Source: Campylobacter sp. MIT 12-8780
GTDB lineage: Bacteria; Campylobacterota; Campylobacteria; Campylobacterales; Campylobacteraceae
Reading direction: 5' to 3'
Assembly: GCF_006864535.1 (NCBI RefSeq)
Contig: NZ_QHLL01000004.1
Location: forward strand, 124,001 to 188,000
Length of the DNA stretch: 64,000 nt
Numbering within the stretch: position 1 is the first letter of the stretch; each line of letters begins with the position of its first letter. Both the position numbers and the translations under genes were made by a program. The notes below the pieces were generated by a model. That model was given only the letters and a program-made list of their open reading frames with translations, ran no database searches and was not told the DNA's origin. Below, piece after piece: positions 56,650 through 64,000 of the stretch.

Positions 56650-57055
56650 TCTCGTGCTTGCTTTTCATATATATAGCCTTTATGCGAGTGGATTTTTGAT
56701 GGTTTTTTATTTGTTTTTAACGCAAAGTAGCTTTAGGACAGAGTTTTATTTTATAAGACGCATTCGGCTTTTTTTGCCGGTGTATTATCTTTTTTTAAGT
56801 ATAGTTTTTTTTACCGGCTCTTTGCTTTTGGCTTTAAAAAGCTTTGAATTTAGTTTTTTTCACGGCTTAATGCTTGCTAGCTGGTGTCTTATCGTCGCTT
56901 TGAATATCTTTCAATTTAACCGCTTCAAAAAAGCAAGACAAAAAAGACGTTATCAAGGTTTTAGGGCGTGGAGTTTTTTTATCTTGCTTGTCACGCTTTT
57001 TTTACTCACTGTGCCATATTTATATCAACGATATTATGCAGTTTTTATATCATGA
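56636..57055 (+). CDS. Inner-membrane protein with four helices, unknown function
   Basis: Starting at ATG 56636 (MQIYDLVLAFHIYSLYASGF) the protein has 139 residues and about four membrane helices with basic loops (FRTEFYFIRRIRLF, RFKKARQKRRYQGF). A start at 56597 would lie deep in the lipoprotein gene and add non-hydrophobic residues. It overlaps the lipoprotein by 14 bases and rsmE by 20, so expression is coupled. It corresponds in position to Cj0157c. I recognise no domain. Confidence 0.72.
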   Translation: MQIYDLVLAFHIYSLYASGFLMVFYLFLTQSSFRTEFYFIRRIRLFLPVYYLFLSIVFFTGSLLLALKSFEFSFFHGLMLASWCLIVALNIFQFNRFKKARQKRRYQGFRAWSFFILLVTLFLLTVPYLYQRYYAVFIS

Positions 57056-57701
57056 AAAAGCCGGCGAAGCTCGTATTTGCCTAGAAAATGAAGCTTTTTT
57101 ACACCTTAAAGCAAGAAGAGCAAAACTAAATGAAAGCCTAAAACTTAGGAATTTAAACGATATTTTTTTGTATGAATATACAATTTGTGAATTTGATAAA
57201 AAACACGCTGTGCTTGAGCTGAAAAAAAGCGAAGAAAAGCCGGAATTTTCAAGTGGTATAAGGCTTGCTTTAGCTATGATTGATACAGGCGTGCTTGAAA
57301 AAACTCTACCCATTTTAAACGAACTTGGTTTAGAAGAACTTTTACTTGTGTATGCTGATTTTTCTCAACGCAATTTTAAACTTGATTTAGGACGTTTGAG
57401 GCGAATTTTGATTGCTTCTTGCGAGCAGTGCGGGCGGGCAAGTTTAATGAAAATTTCAGTTTTTAAGAGTAGTGATGAGTTTAAAAAGGCTTATGCTGGG
57501 GCTATTTTGCTTGATTTTGAAGGAGAGGAGTTAAAAAGCTTTAGTGATTATAAAAAAGAAATTTTTTTCATTGGTGCAGAAGGGGGATTTTCTCAGCGAG
57601 AAAGAGAACTTTTTGCAAAAAAAGTAAAGCTCACACACCCTTATATCCTCAAAAGTCAAAGTGCGGCTATAAGCGTGCTTGCGAATTTAAGTTTGGGCTA
57701 A
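57036..57701 (+). CDS. rsmE: 16S rRNA m3U1498 methyltransferase RsmE
   Basis: Starting at ATG 57036 (MQFLYHEKAGEARICLENEA) the protein has 221 residues. It is a SPOUT-family enzyme with an N-terminal PUA-like domain and a C-terminal knot with FIGAEGGFSQRERELF and ILKSQSAAISVLANLSLG. It methylates U1498 in the 30S decoding region. Confidence 0.92.
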   Translation: MQFLYHEKAGEARICLENEAFLHLKARRAKLNESLKLRNLNDIFLYEYTICEFDKKHAVLELKKSEEKPEFSSGIRLALAMIDTGVLEKTLPILNELGLEELLLVYADFSQRNFKLDLGRLRRILIASCEQCGRASLMKISVFKSSDEFKKAYAGAILLDFEGEELKSFSDYKKEIFFIGAEGGFSQRERELFAKKVKLTHPYILKSQSAAISVLANLSLG

Positions 57702-57810
57702 ATTTCATAGATTAAAGATATTTTATCTTAAAGCTTTTTAAAAATAAGTTTAAATTTTTATAAAATTAAAGGCTTTTTAAGATTTTAGTTTAAATTTATT
57801 TTATTTTGGG

Positions 57811-57816
57811 TATAAT
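57811..57816 (+). promoter_or_regulatory. Promoter of rpmE
   Basis: TATAAT in the context TTTTGGGTATAATCTGCG, with T-rich blocks upstream, lies 40 bases before the rpmE ATG. It is probably an internal promoter for the downstream half of the gene run. Confidence 0.6.
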
Positions 57817-57856
57817 CTGCGTTTATTTTCAAAATAATTTTTCAAAGGCATTAATG

Positions 57857-58057
57857 ATGAAAAAAGACATACACCCAGAATTTGTAGAATGCAAAGTAAC
57901 TTGTGCGTGCGGAAACAGCTTTACAACAAAGTCAAACAAGGCTGAAATTCGCGTTGATATTTGTTCAAACTGCCATCCTTTCTTTACCGGTAGTGAAAAA
58001 ATCGTCGATGCGGCAGGTCGTGTAGAGAAATTTAAGAAAAAATACGCTATGCAATAA
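57857..58057 (+). CDS. rpmE: 50S ribosomal protein L31
   Basis: The ATG at 57857 ([20 protein letters not shown]) gives the usual 66 residues; the longer frame from 57806 lies over the promoter. It is the zinc-binding form with CACGNSF and CSNCHPF. Confidence 0.96.
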   Translation: MKKDIHPEFVECKVTCACGNSFTTKSNKAEIRVDICSNCHPFFTGSEKIVDAAGRVEKFKKKYAMQ

Positions 58058-58065
58058 GCCTTTTT

Positions 58066-58902
58066 ATGCTCTATCTTATCCCCACGCCCATAGGCAACTT
58101 AGCTGATATTTCTTATCGGGCGATAGAGCTTTTAAAGACTTGTAAAATCGTGCTTTGTGAAGATACAAGGGTTTGTAAATCCTTGCTTCATTTGCTAAGC
58201 CAAAAATTCGAGCTTTGTTTTGAAAACAAAGAATTTATCTCCTTTCATAGCCATAACGAAAAAGAAGTGCTTGCTTCTTTAAATGCTGATTTTTTTAAAC
58301 AAGATATTATTTTTATGAGCGATGCGGGTATGCCTTGCGTGAGTGATCCGGGCAGTGTTTTAGTCGATTTTGCGTTGAAAAATAATATAGCTTATGAGGT
58401 TTTACCCGGAGCAAATGCTGCTATTACTGCATTTGCAGCAAGTGGTTTTGGGGTGAAAGAATTTATCTTTATGGGTTTTTTAAGCAACAAAGGTAAGCAA
58501 CGACAAAATGAGCTTGAAAATTTGCTTTTAAATCCTTTTGTGAGTATAGTTTATGAAGCCCCAACTCGCGTTTTAGCTTTGCTTGAAAGCTTAGCCTTGC
58601 TTGATCCACAAAGAATAATCTTTATCATTAAAGAAATCAGCAAAAAATTTGAAAAAAAATTCAAAGCTTCAGCACAAGAGCTTTTAAACATACTTCAAAA
58701 CGAAAATTTAAATGGCGAATGGGTGCTGGTTATTGACGCAAACAAAGAAACAAATTTTGCCAGAAGCACTTTAAATGAGAGTGATATCTTAGCTCTTGAT
58801 ATTTCCTTAAAAGAAAAAAGCAAACTTTTAGCAAAAATCACTCAAAAAAATGCAAAAGAGCTTTATAACAAACTGCTTTTAAGTCAAAATAAGGTAGAAT
58901 GA
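58066..58902 (+). CDS. rsmI: 16S rRNA 2'-O-methyltransferase RsmI (C1402)
   Basis: The 278-residue protein is a tetrapyrrole-methylase-fold enzyme that methylates C1402. It has MLYLIPTPIGNLADISYRAI, CEDTRVCKSLL, SDAGMPCVSDPGSVLV and LPGANAAITAFAASGF, all family blocks. It lies eight bases after rpmE. Confidence 0.95.
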   Translation: MLYLIPTPIGNLADISYRAIELLKTCKIVLCEDTRVCKSLLHLLSQKFELCFENKEFISFHSHNEKEVLASLNADFFKQDIIFMSDAGMPCVSDPGSVLVDFALKNNIAYEVLPGANAAITAFAASGFGVKEFIFMGFLSNKGKQRQNELENLLLNPFVSIVYEAPTRVLALLESLALLDPQRIIFIIKEISKKFEKKFKASAQELLNILQNENLNGEWVLVIDANKETNFARSTLNESDILALDISLKEKSKLLAKITQKNAKELYNKLLLSQNKVE

Positions 58903-58905
58903 GCG

Positions 58906-59586
58906 ATGATAATTTACGGAAAACAAATCTTTTTTTATGTTCTTGCAAGGCATAAAGAGCAGATTGAAGAGCTTTTTTTAGCCAAAGAATGCGACAAAGC
59001 AAGCTTTACAAAAATCGCTCAAAGTGGCGTGAAGATTAAAAAGCTTGATTTTAAAGCCGCACAAGCTTTGGCAAAAGGTGGCAATCATCAAGGTTTTTTG
59101 ATGAGAGTAAAAGACTTTACTTTTACGCCTTTTCACGAGCTTAAAAAAGATGAATTTATCGTTATGCTTTATGGTATTAGTGATGTTGGAAATATAGGCT
59201 CTATCGCAAGAACGGCTTATGTTTTTGGGGTGAAGAGTTTGCTTATAGTTGGTTCAAGTGTAGGCATTGAAGGCATTATCCGCACAAGTGCAGGTGCAGC
59301 AATGGATATGAAAATAACACTAGTGCAAGATGGTTTAAGCGCCTTAAATGAGCTTAAACAGCTTGGTTTTTATCTGTATGCAAGTGATAAAGATGGCAAG
59401 GACATTTGTTCGCTTAAAACAAAAGATAAAAAGGTTTTGATTATGGGAAGTGAGGGTTTTGGTTTGACTCAAAAAGTCATAAAAAAATGCGATGAAAGTG
59501 TAGGTATAAAAATGAAAAGTGAATTTGACAGCCTCAATGTGAGTGCTGCTTTTGCAATACTTTGTGATAGGATGGTAAATGAATAA
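58906..59586 (+). CDS. rlmB: TrmH/SpoU family 23S rRNA 2'-O-methyltransferase
   Basis: The 226-residue protein has an N-terminal substrate-binding domain and the three SpoU motifs: YGISDVGNIGSIARTAYVFG, LIMGSEGFGL and DSLNVSAAFAIL. It most likely methylates G2251 of 23S rRNA; a tRNA target cannot be excluded. It overlaps the RodZ-like gene by 8 bases. It corresponds to Cj0153c. Confidence 0.88.
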   Translation: MIIYGKQIFFYVLARHKEQIEELFLAKECDKASFTKIAQSGVKIKKLDFKAAQALAKGGNHQGFLMRVKDFTFTPFHELKKDEFIVMLYGISDVGNIGSIARTAYVFGVKSLLIVGSSVGIEGIIRTSAGAAMDMKITLVQDGLSALNELKQLGFYLYASDKDGKDICSLKTKDKKVLIMGSEGFGLTQKVIKKCDESVGIKMKSEFDSLNVSAAFAILCDRMVNE

Positions 59587-60502
59587 CTTAGAAAATTTAA
59601 ACCTCAAAGAGGTCTCTCAAAGAACACAGATAGAAATGGCTTTTTTAGAAGCTTTGCTTGAAAAAGACTTCAAAAAGCTAAGTCGCTTTAATGTCAAAGG
59701 CTTTCTAAAAATCCTAAGTCGTGAATATGATCTTGATTTCACCCTTTTTCTTGAAGAATACAATGCCTTTTTAAATGAAAGCGAGACGAATGAAGATAAG
59801 GTGATTTCTCAGCAAAGTGGCGTTCCACCAAAGCTTGATGCTTATTCACACAAATCATCAAGCTTTTGGATATGGTTTTTAGCTCTTATCATCATCGTCG
59901 CACTTGGCTGGTTTATCTATCAATACGGCTGGTTTAAATTTGGCACAAGTAGCGAGCAAATTACGCAAAACTCAAGCTCTTCTGTGGTGCAAATCATCGA
60001 TGAAGCACAAAATAATGTCAAAAACACAGATAGCAAAGAAGTAAGCTTAAATGAAAGCGAAAGCGAGCAAAACACAAGCGAAGAAAATACCGAAACAAAA
60101 AGCAGAACAAACGAGCAAGAAAAAAGCGAACAAAACACAAGCTCAAATAATGAAACTTCAAGTATCAACTTACAAAATACCGCTCAAACTCAGCCCATTG
60201 TTAATGAAAATGTAAGTCAAAAAGAAGCGATTTTTAGCACTTCTGGTAAGGTTTGGGTTGGCTTTATCGATCTTGACTCAAATTCAAAAAGCGCTGTAGT
60301 CACAGAAAATAATTTCTCAGTTGATCTTAATAAAAACCAACTCCTTTTAATCGGAGCAACCGCACTAACGCTTATTGATGATGAAGGCAAGGAGCAAAAA
60401 TTTCCAGCTGGCACTTCAAAACGTTTTTTGGTACAAAATGGTAAGATTAAAAGTATTTCTTTGGCTGAATTTATGAGCCATAACAGGGGTAAAGAATGGT
60501 AA
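59579..60502 (+). CDS. RodZ-like membrane protein with N-glycosylation sequons
   Basis: The 307-residue protein has an N-terminal helix-turn-helix of the RodZ kind (LNLKEVSQRTQIEMAFLEAL, FNVKGFLKILSREYDLDFTL), one membrane helix near residues 96-115 (FWIWFLALIIIVALGWFIYQ), a low-complexity Ser/Asn/Glu/Thr linker (about 125-215) and a C-terminal beta domain (WVGFIDLDSNSKSAVV). RodZ links MreB to the wall-building machinery. The linker has two EQNTS sequons for the Pgl N-glycosylation system; the C. jejuni counterpart Cj0152c is, from memory, a known glycoprotein. Confidence 0.78.
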   Translation: MNNLENLNLKEVSQRTQIEMAFLEALLEKDFKKLSRFNVKGFLKILSREYDLDFTLFLEEYNAFLNESETNEDKVISQQSGVPPKLDAYSHKSSSFWIWFLALIIIVALGWFIYQYGWFKFGTSSEQITQNSSSSVVQIIDEAQNNVKNTDSKEVSLNESESEQNTSEENTETKSRTNEQEKSEQNTSSNNETSSINLQNTAQTQPIVNENVSQKEAIFSTSGKVWVGFIDLDSNSKSAVVTENNFSVDLNKNQLLLIGATALTLIDDEGKEQKFPAGTSKRFLVQNGKIKSISLAEFMSHNRGKEW

Positions 60503-61314
60503 GGTTGTTTGCAAAAGTTTTGATTTTAGGTATGCTTCTTAGCACAAAGGTATTTGCTATAAGTAGCTTAGAGCTTGCTCAAAATATCATAGCAAATCCA
60601 AATTTAGAGGCAAAATTAAAGCTTTTGTTTGAAGGCAGGGATTATACTGATGAAAATGGTTATGCAAATTTAAGCGAAATTTCAAGGATACTCAAAACAA
60701 ATTCCTTGCTTAGTCTTACTTTAGCCAGCTCACAAAGCCTTGAGTTAAGCTTTAAGAGCAAGGCTTCAAACATCTTGTTTTTAAAGATTGTTAATGATGC
60801 TTTAAATCAAGCAGGTTTTGTGTATTTTACTCCTATACAGCTTGATTTAAGCACTGATATTAGCACTTATAAACTTCGCGTTGAGTCAAGATATATCCTT
60901 GATCCGGGCAGTTTTTATATGATTTTAAAACAAAATTTCGTTTTTATAGAAAATGTCCGCAAAACAGGAGCTTATAGCTATGAATATAGCCTTGATTTTT
61001 CAAGGGCAAAACTCAGCACAAATACAAATGTTATGCTTAATCAAAGCACAAAATTAGGACGCCCTTTGAAAGATTATATAATCGATCTTAAAGGAGCAAA
61101 CACGATAAGTCTTAAAGCAAGTCCTGCTGATACTTGGTTTCCTAAGATCATCTTTGTAGATAAAGATTTAAAGCTCATCGAAAATTTAGAAAGTCAAGAA
61201 AAAAATAATAATTTTTCAAGCTCCATACCTTCAAATGCTGTTTATGCGATCGTTGGAGATTCTTATAATTTAGACAATATACGTAGAGGACTTGAAATTT
61301 ATCTTTCAAAATAA
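60496..61314 (+). CDS. Periplasmic protein of unknown function
   Basis: The 272-residue protein has a signal peptide (MVRLFAKVLILGMLLSTKVF, cut after A) and no further membrane segment. It contains an ordered beta-rich region (GSFYMILKQNFVFIENVRKT, YSYEYSLDFSRAKLS) and the C-terminal VYAIVGDSYNLDNIRRGLEI. It matches the position of Cj0151c. It overlaps the RodZ-like gene by 7 bases, so the two may act together at the cell envelope; nothing in the sequence shows the function. Confidence 0.75.
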   Translation: MVRLFAKVLILGMLLSTKVFAISSLELAQNIIANPNLEAKLKLLFEGRDYTDENGYANLSEISRILKTNSLLSLTLASSQSLELSFKSKASNILFLKIVNDALNQAGFVYFTPIQLDLSTDISTYKLRVESRYILDPGSFYMILKQNFVFIENVRKTGAYSYEYSLDFSRAKLSTNTNVMLNQSTKLGRPLKDYIIDLKGANTISLKASPADTWFPKIIFVDKDLKLIENLESQEKNNNFSSSIPSNAVYAIVGDSYNLDNIRRGLEIYLSK

Positions 61315-61325
61315 AGGAGAAGACT

Positions 61326-62531
61326 ATGTTTGAAGAAATTCGCTTTAATACCATAGAAAGGCTGCCAAATTATGTTTTTGCAGAAGTCAATGCCATCAAA
61401 ATGGCAGCGCGTAGAGCCGGAGAAGACATCATAGACTTTTCCATGGGTAATCCAGACGGCAAAACCCCACAGCATATCATCGATAAACTCTGTGAAAGCG
61501 CAAACAAAGACAAAACTTCTGGCTACTCAGTTTCAGCTGGAATTTACAAACTTCGCCTTGCCATTTGTAATTGGTATAAAAGAAAATACGGCGTTGAACT
61601 TGATCCAGAAACTGAAGCAGTAGCGACTATGGGTAGTAAAGAAGGCTTTGTAAATTTAGCAAGAGCTATCATCAATCCCGGCGATGTAGCCATAGTGCCT
61701 GATCCAGCTTATCCTATACATACTCAAGCCTTTATTATTGCTGGGGGCAATGTAGCCAAAATGCCTCTTCATTATAATGAACAATTTGAGCTTGATGAAA
61801 ATAAATTCTTTGCTAGCCTTGAAACAGCTTTAAAAGAAAGCATACCACGTGCAAAATACCTTGTGGTAAATTTCCCACACAATCCTACCACTATAACAGC
61901 TGAAAAAAGCTTTTATGAAAGGCTTGTGGCTATGGCAAAAAAAGAACGTTTTTATATCATCTCAGATATTGCTTATGCTGAGCTTGCTTTTGGGGATTAT
62001 AAAACGCCTTCTATTCTTGAGGTTGAGGGCGCTAAAGACGTAGCAGTTGAAGCTTATACACTTTCAAAAACTTACAATATGGCTGGCTGGCGTGTGGGCT
62101 TTGTCGTGGGTAATAAACGTCTTATAGCCGCACTTAAAAAGATTAAATCTTGGTTTGATTATGGTATGTATACACCTATACAAGTAGCAGCAACTATAGC
62201 ACTTGATGGGGATCAAACTTGTATAGAAGAGATTAAAAACACCTATACAAAAAGACTTGATGTTTTAATAGACGCTTTTGAAAATGCAGGCTGGAGTTTA
62301 AAAAAATCCCGTGCAAGTATGTTTGTGTGGGCAAAACTTCCGCAAAGTAAAGCTCATCTTAAAAGCCTAGAGTTTTCAAAACAACTCTTACAAAATGCTG
62401 GTGTGGCGGTAAGTCCGGGCATTGGTTTTGGAGAAGCAGGTGATGAATATGTGCGTATAGCCTTGATAGAAAATGAAAACAGAATTCGCCAAGCTGCAAG
62501 AAATATCAAAAAATACCTCAAAAGTGAATAA
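61326..62531 (+). CDS. PLP-dependent aminotransferase (class I, AlaA/AspC-like)
   Basis: The 401-residue enzyme is a fold-type I aminotransferase with IDFSMGNPDGKTP, YSVSAGIYKLRLAI, VPDPAYPIH, VVNFPHNPTT, and PLP Lys248 in LSKTYNMAGWRVGFVVG. It resembles alanine/glutamate or aspartate-family transaminases; standing before homoserine dehydrogenase it may serve aspartate-family amino acid synthesis. It corresponds to Cj0150c. AAAGGAGAAG precedes the ATG. Confidence 0.88.
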   Translation: MFEEIRFNTIERLPNYVFAEVNAIKMAARRAGEDIIDFSMGNPDGKTPQHIIDKLCESANKDKTSGYSVSAGIYKLRLAICNWYKRKYGVELDPETEAVATMGSKEGFVNLARAIINPGDVAIVPDPAYPIHTQAFIIAGGNVAKMPLHYNEQFELDENKFFASLETALKESIPRAKYLVVNFPHNPTTITAEKSFYERLVAMAKKERFYIISDIAYAELAFGDYKTPSILEVEGAKDVAVEAYTLSKTYNMAGWRVGFVVGNKRLIAALKKIKSWFDYGMYTPIQVAATIALDGDQTCIEEIKNTYTKRLDVLIDAFENAGWSLKKSRASMFVWAKLPQSKAHLKSLEFSKQLLQNAGVAVSPGIGFGEAGDEYVRIALIENENRIRQAARNIKKYLKSE

Positions 62532-62534
62532 AAT

Positions 62535-63785
62535 ATGAATATAGCGATCTTAGGCTATGGCACGGTTGGCTCAGCAGTTTGTGAAGCTTTGATACAAAAT
62601 AAAGAGCTTATCAAAGCAAGATGTGGTAAGGAGCTAAAACCTGTCATAGCTCTAGCTAGAAGTGCTAAAGCAAATGCCTTAGTGCCTGTAGTGCAAGATA
62701 TAAATGAGATTTTAAAGCGTGATGATGTAGACATTTTTGTCGAGCTTATGGGTGGGGTTGATGAGCCTTTTGCTATCATCTCAAAGCTTTTAAAGCAAGG
62801 AAAAGCTGTTGTAAGCGCAAACAAAGCCATGCTTGCTTATCATCGCTATGAGCTTGAAGAGCTTGCTAAAAATGCCTTTTTTGGCTATGAAGCTAGCGTT
62901 GCAGGAGGAATTCCTATCATTAAAATTCTCAAAGAAGGCTTAAGTGCAAACCAAATTTTAGGTATAGAAGGCATTTTAAATGGCACAAGCAATTTCATCT
63001 TAAGTTCTATGAATGAAAAAAACTGCAGCTTTGATGAAGCCCTAAAACAAGCCCAAAATTTAGGCTATGCTGAGGCTGATCCTAGCTTTGATATAAAAGG
63101 CATTGATGCAGCGCATAAGCTTTTAATCCTAGCCAGCCTTGCTTATGGGCTTAAACATAAGCCAGAAGATATTTTAATACAAGGCATTTATGAAATTTCA
63201 AGCGAGGATATGTATTTTGCAAGAGAATTTGACTTTACGATCAAACTTCTTGGCATAGCTAGGGCACAAAATGATAAGGTTGAGCTTAGAGTACATCCTG
63301 CTATGCTTGATAAAAATAGGCTCTTAGCTAAGGTAAATGGCGTGATGAATGCTATTAATATCAAAGGCGATATGCTCGAAGATAGCCTTTATTATGGTGC
63401 TGGAGCTGGTGGAAAGGCAACGGCTAGTGCGGTGATTTCTGATTTGATTGATTGTGCAAGAACTCGATCAAAAACTTCAATGCTAGGCTTTGAGCGTCAA
63501 ATTCCTTATACTCTCGTGCCTCAAGATGAAATTTATACCAAATACTACCTTCGCCTTAAGGTTGAAGATAAAATCGGCGTTTTATCAAAAATCACTCAAC
63601 TTATGAGTGAAAATCAAATTTCAATTGACAGCTTTTTGCAAAAGCCAAAGTCAAAAGTAGATCACAGCACACTTTTTTTTACCACACATCATACTTATGA
63701 AAAAAGCATTCAAACCCTTTTAAGCACACTTGAAAAACAAGATTTTATCAAAGCTAAGCCTTTTATGATGAGAATTCAAAGCTAA
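62535..63785 (+). CDS. hom: Homoserine dehydrogenase
   Basis: The 416-residue enzyme converts aspartate semialdehyde to homoserine for threonine and methionine synthesis. It shows the NAD fold IAILGYGTVGSAVCEA, VSANKAMLA, the catalytic block GGIPIIKILKEGLSANQI with ILNGTSNFIL, and GYAEADPSFDIKGIDAAHKL. The C-terminal ACT domain (DKIGVLSKITQLMSENQISI) is the likely threonine-feedback site. Confidence 0.96.
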   Translation: MNIAILGYGTVGSAVCEALIQNKELIKARCGKELKPVIALARSAKANALVPVVQDINEILKRDDVDIFVELMGGVDEPFAIISKLLKQGKAVVSANKAMLAYHRYELEELAKNAFFGYEASVAGGIPIIKILKEGLSANQILGIEGILNGTSNFILSSMNEKNCSFDEALKQAQNLGYAEADPSFDIKGIDAAHKLLILASLAYGLKHKPEDILIQGIYEISSEDMYFAREFDFTIKLLGIARAQNDKVELRVHPAMLDKNRLLAKVNGVMNAINIKGDMLEDSLYYGAGAGGKATASAVISDLIDCARTRSKTSMLGFERQIPYTLVPQDEIYTKYYLRLKVEDKIGVLSKITQLMSENQISIDSFLQKPKSKVDHSTLFFTTHHTYEKSIQTLLSTLEKQDFIKAKPFMMRIQS

Positions 63786-64000
63786 ATGGGGCTTAAAGAG
63801 TATCTAAGTGGGATTTTAGGCGAGGATAAGGCTTGCGCTTATCTTAAAAAACAAGGCTTTGTTATATTACAGCGCAATTTTCACTCTAAATTTGGCGAAC
63901 TTGACATCATCGCAAAAAAAGATGAAATTTTACACTTTATCGAGGTAAAAAGCACGCAAGGAGATTATGAGGTTGCATACAGACTTCATCAAAAAAAGTA
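63786..64000 (+). CDS. yraN: YraN family endonuclease-like protein, partial
   Basis: The frame starts with ATG directly after the hom stop and runs off the window end after 71 codons. It has ILGEDKACAYLKKQGFVILQ, RNFHSKFGELDIIAKKDEIL and FIEVKSTQGDY, the YraN/UPF0102 pattern with PD-(D/E)XK nuclease residues (E...D...EVK). It corresponds to Cj0148c. Confidence 0.9.
   Translation, partial: MGLKEYLSGILGEDKACAYLKKQGFVILQRNFHSKFGELDIIAKKDEILHFIEVKSTQGDYEVAYRLHQKK

Noticed and set aside
57806-57856. Longer N-terminus for L31
   Set aside because: The region contains the TATAAT promoter of rpmE, and L31 is 66 residues from ATG 57857.

Overview
The window is a continuous, AT-rich, gene-dense piece of a chromosome from an epsilonproteobacterium, almost certainly a Campylobacter of the thermotolerant group (C. 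jejuni, C. upsaliensis or C. helveticus relatives). The evidence is a tmRNA tag one residue away from the C. jejuni tag as I remember it, natural-transformation (cts) genes, nikZYX nickel uptake genes, pyruvate:flavodoxin oxidoreductase, carboxynorspermidine decarboxylase, an S10-spc operon that stops at secY, homopolymeric G tracts of the phase-variation kind, and a long queE-to-yraN gene run like C. jejuni Cj0160c-Cj0148c. Species cannot be fixed from the sequence alone. Locus tags quoted are recalled, not searched.

Layout. 1-1784: a TonB-dependent receptor on the minus strand, cut by the window edge and broken by a G10 tract and a second frameshift. 2026-5183: a redox/efflux island (mdaB-like quinone reductase, MFS exporter, zinc alcohol dehydrogenase) whose three genes have near-identical promoters with a palindrome in a 19-bp spacer. 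5445-11995: por, then a shortened competence operon (ctsR, ctsD, ctsP, TPR protein). 11987-15069: AI-2E family permease, ruvB, a conserved small protein and tmRNA. 15242-17352: a small Pmp3-like membrane protein, zupT and an outer-membrane barrel; the two minus-strand genes have G14 and G12 tracts directly against their -10 boxes. 17571-25621: recJ, pyrG and a nickel ABC operon whose two ATPases are fused. 25662-32472: PP-loop protein, an EF-hand protein, dnaG, moeA-moaE-moaD and nspC. 32623-34623: a NIT-domain chemoreceptor. 34909-44635: 21 genes of the S10-spc operon. 44931-53239: TfoX-N protein, a hydrolase, MarR-YceI pair, topA, a second EF-hand protein, queC, ybeY and a MATE pump. 53425-54906: exbB-exbD-tonB. 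55086-64000: a tightly packed run of queE, queD, lipoprotein, membrane protein, rsmE, rpmE, rsmI, rlmB, a RodZ-like protein, a periplasmic protein, an aminotransferase, hom and the start of yraN.

Most of this is ordinary core genome. The least explained parts are the three-promoter regulon at 2661-4059, for which no adjacent regulator exists; the pair of poly-G promoters with similar leader sequence; and two paralogous EF-hand proteins at 26746 and 49448, each with a CGATWT element upstream that could mark flagellar sigma-28 control. No CRISPR array, insertion sequence, prophage, rRNA or tRNA was seen, and no gene-free stretch exceeds 300 bases apart from the tmRNA.
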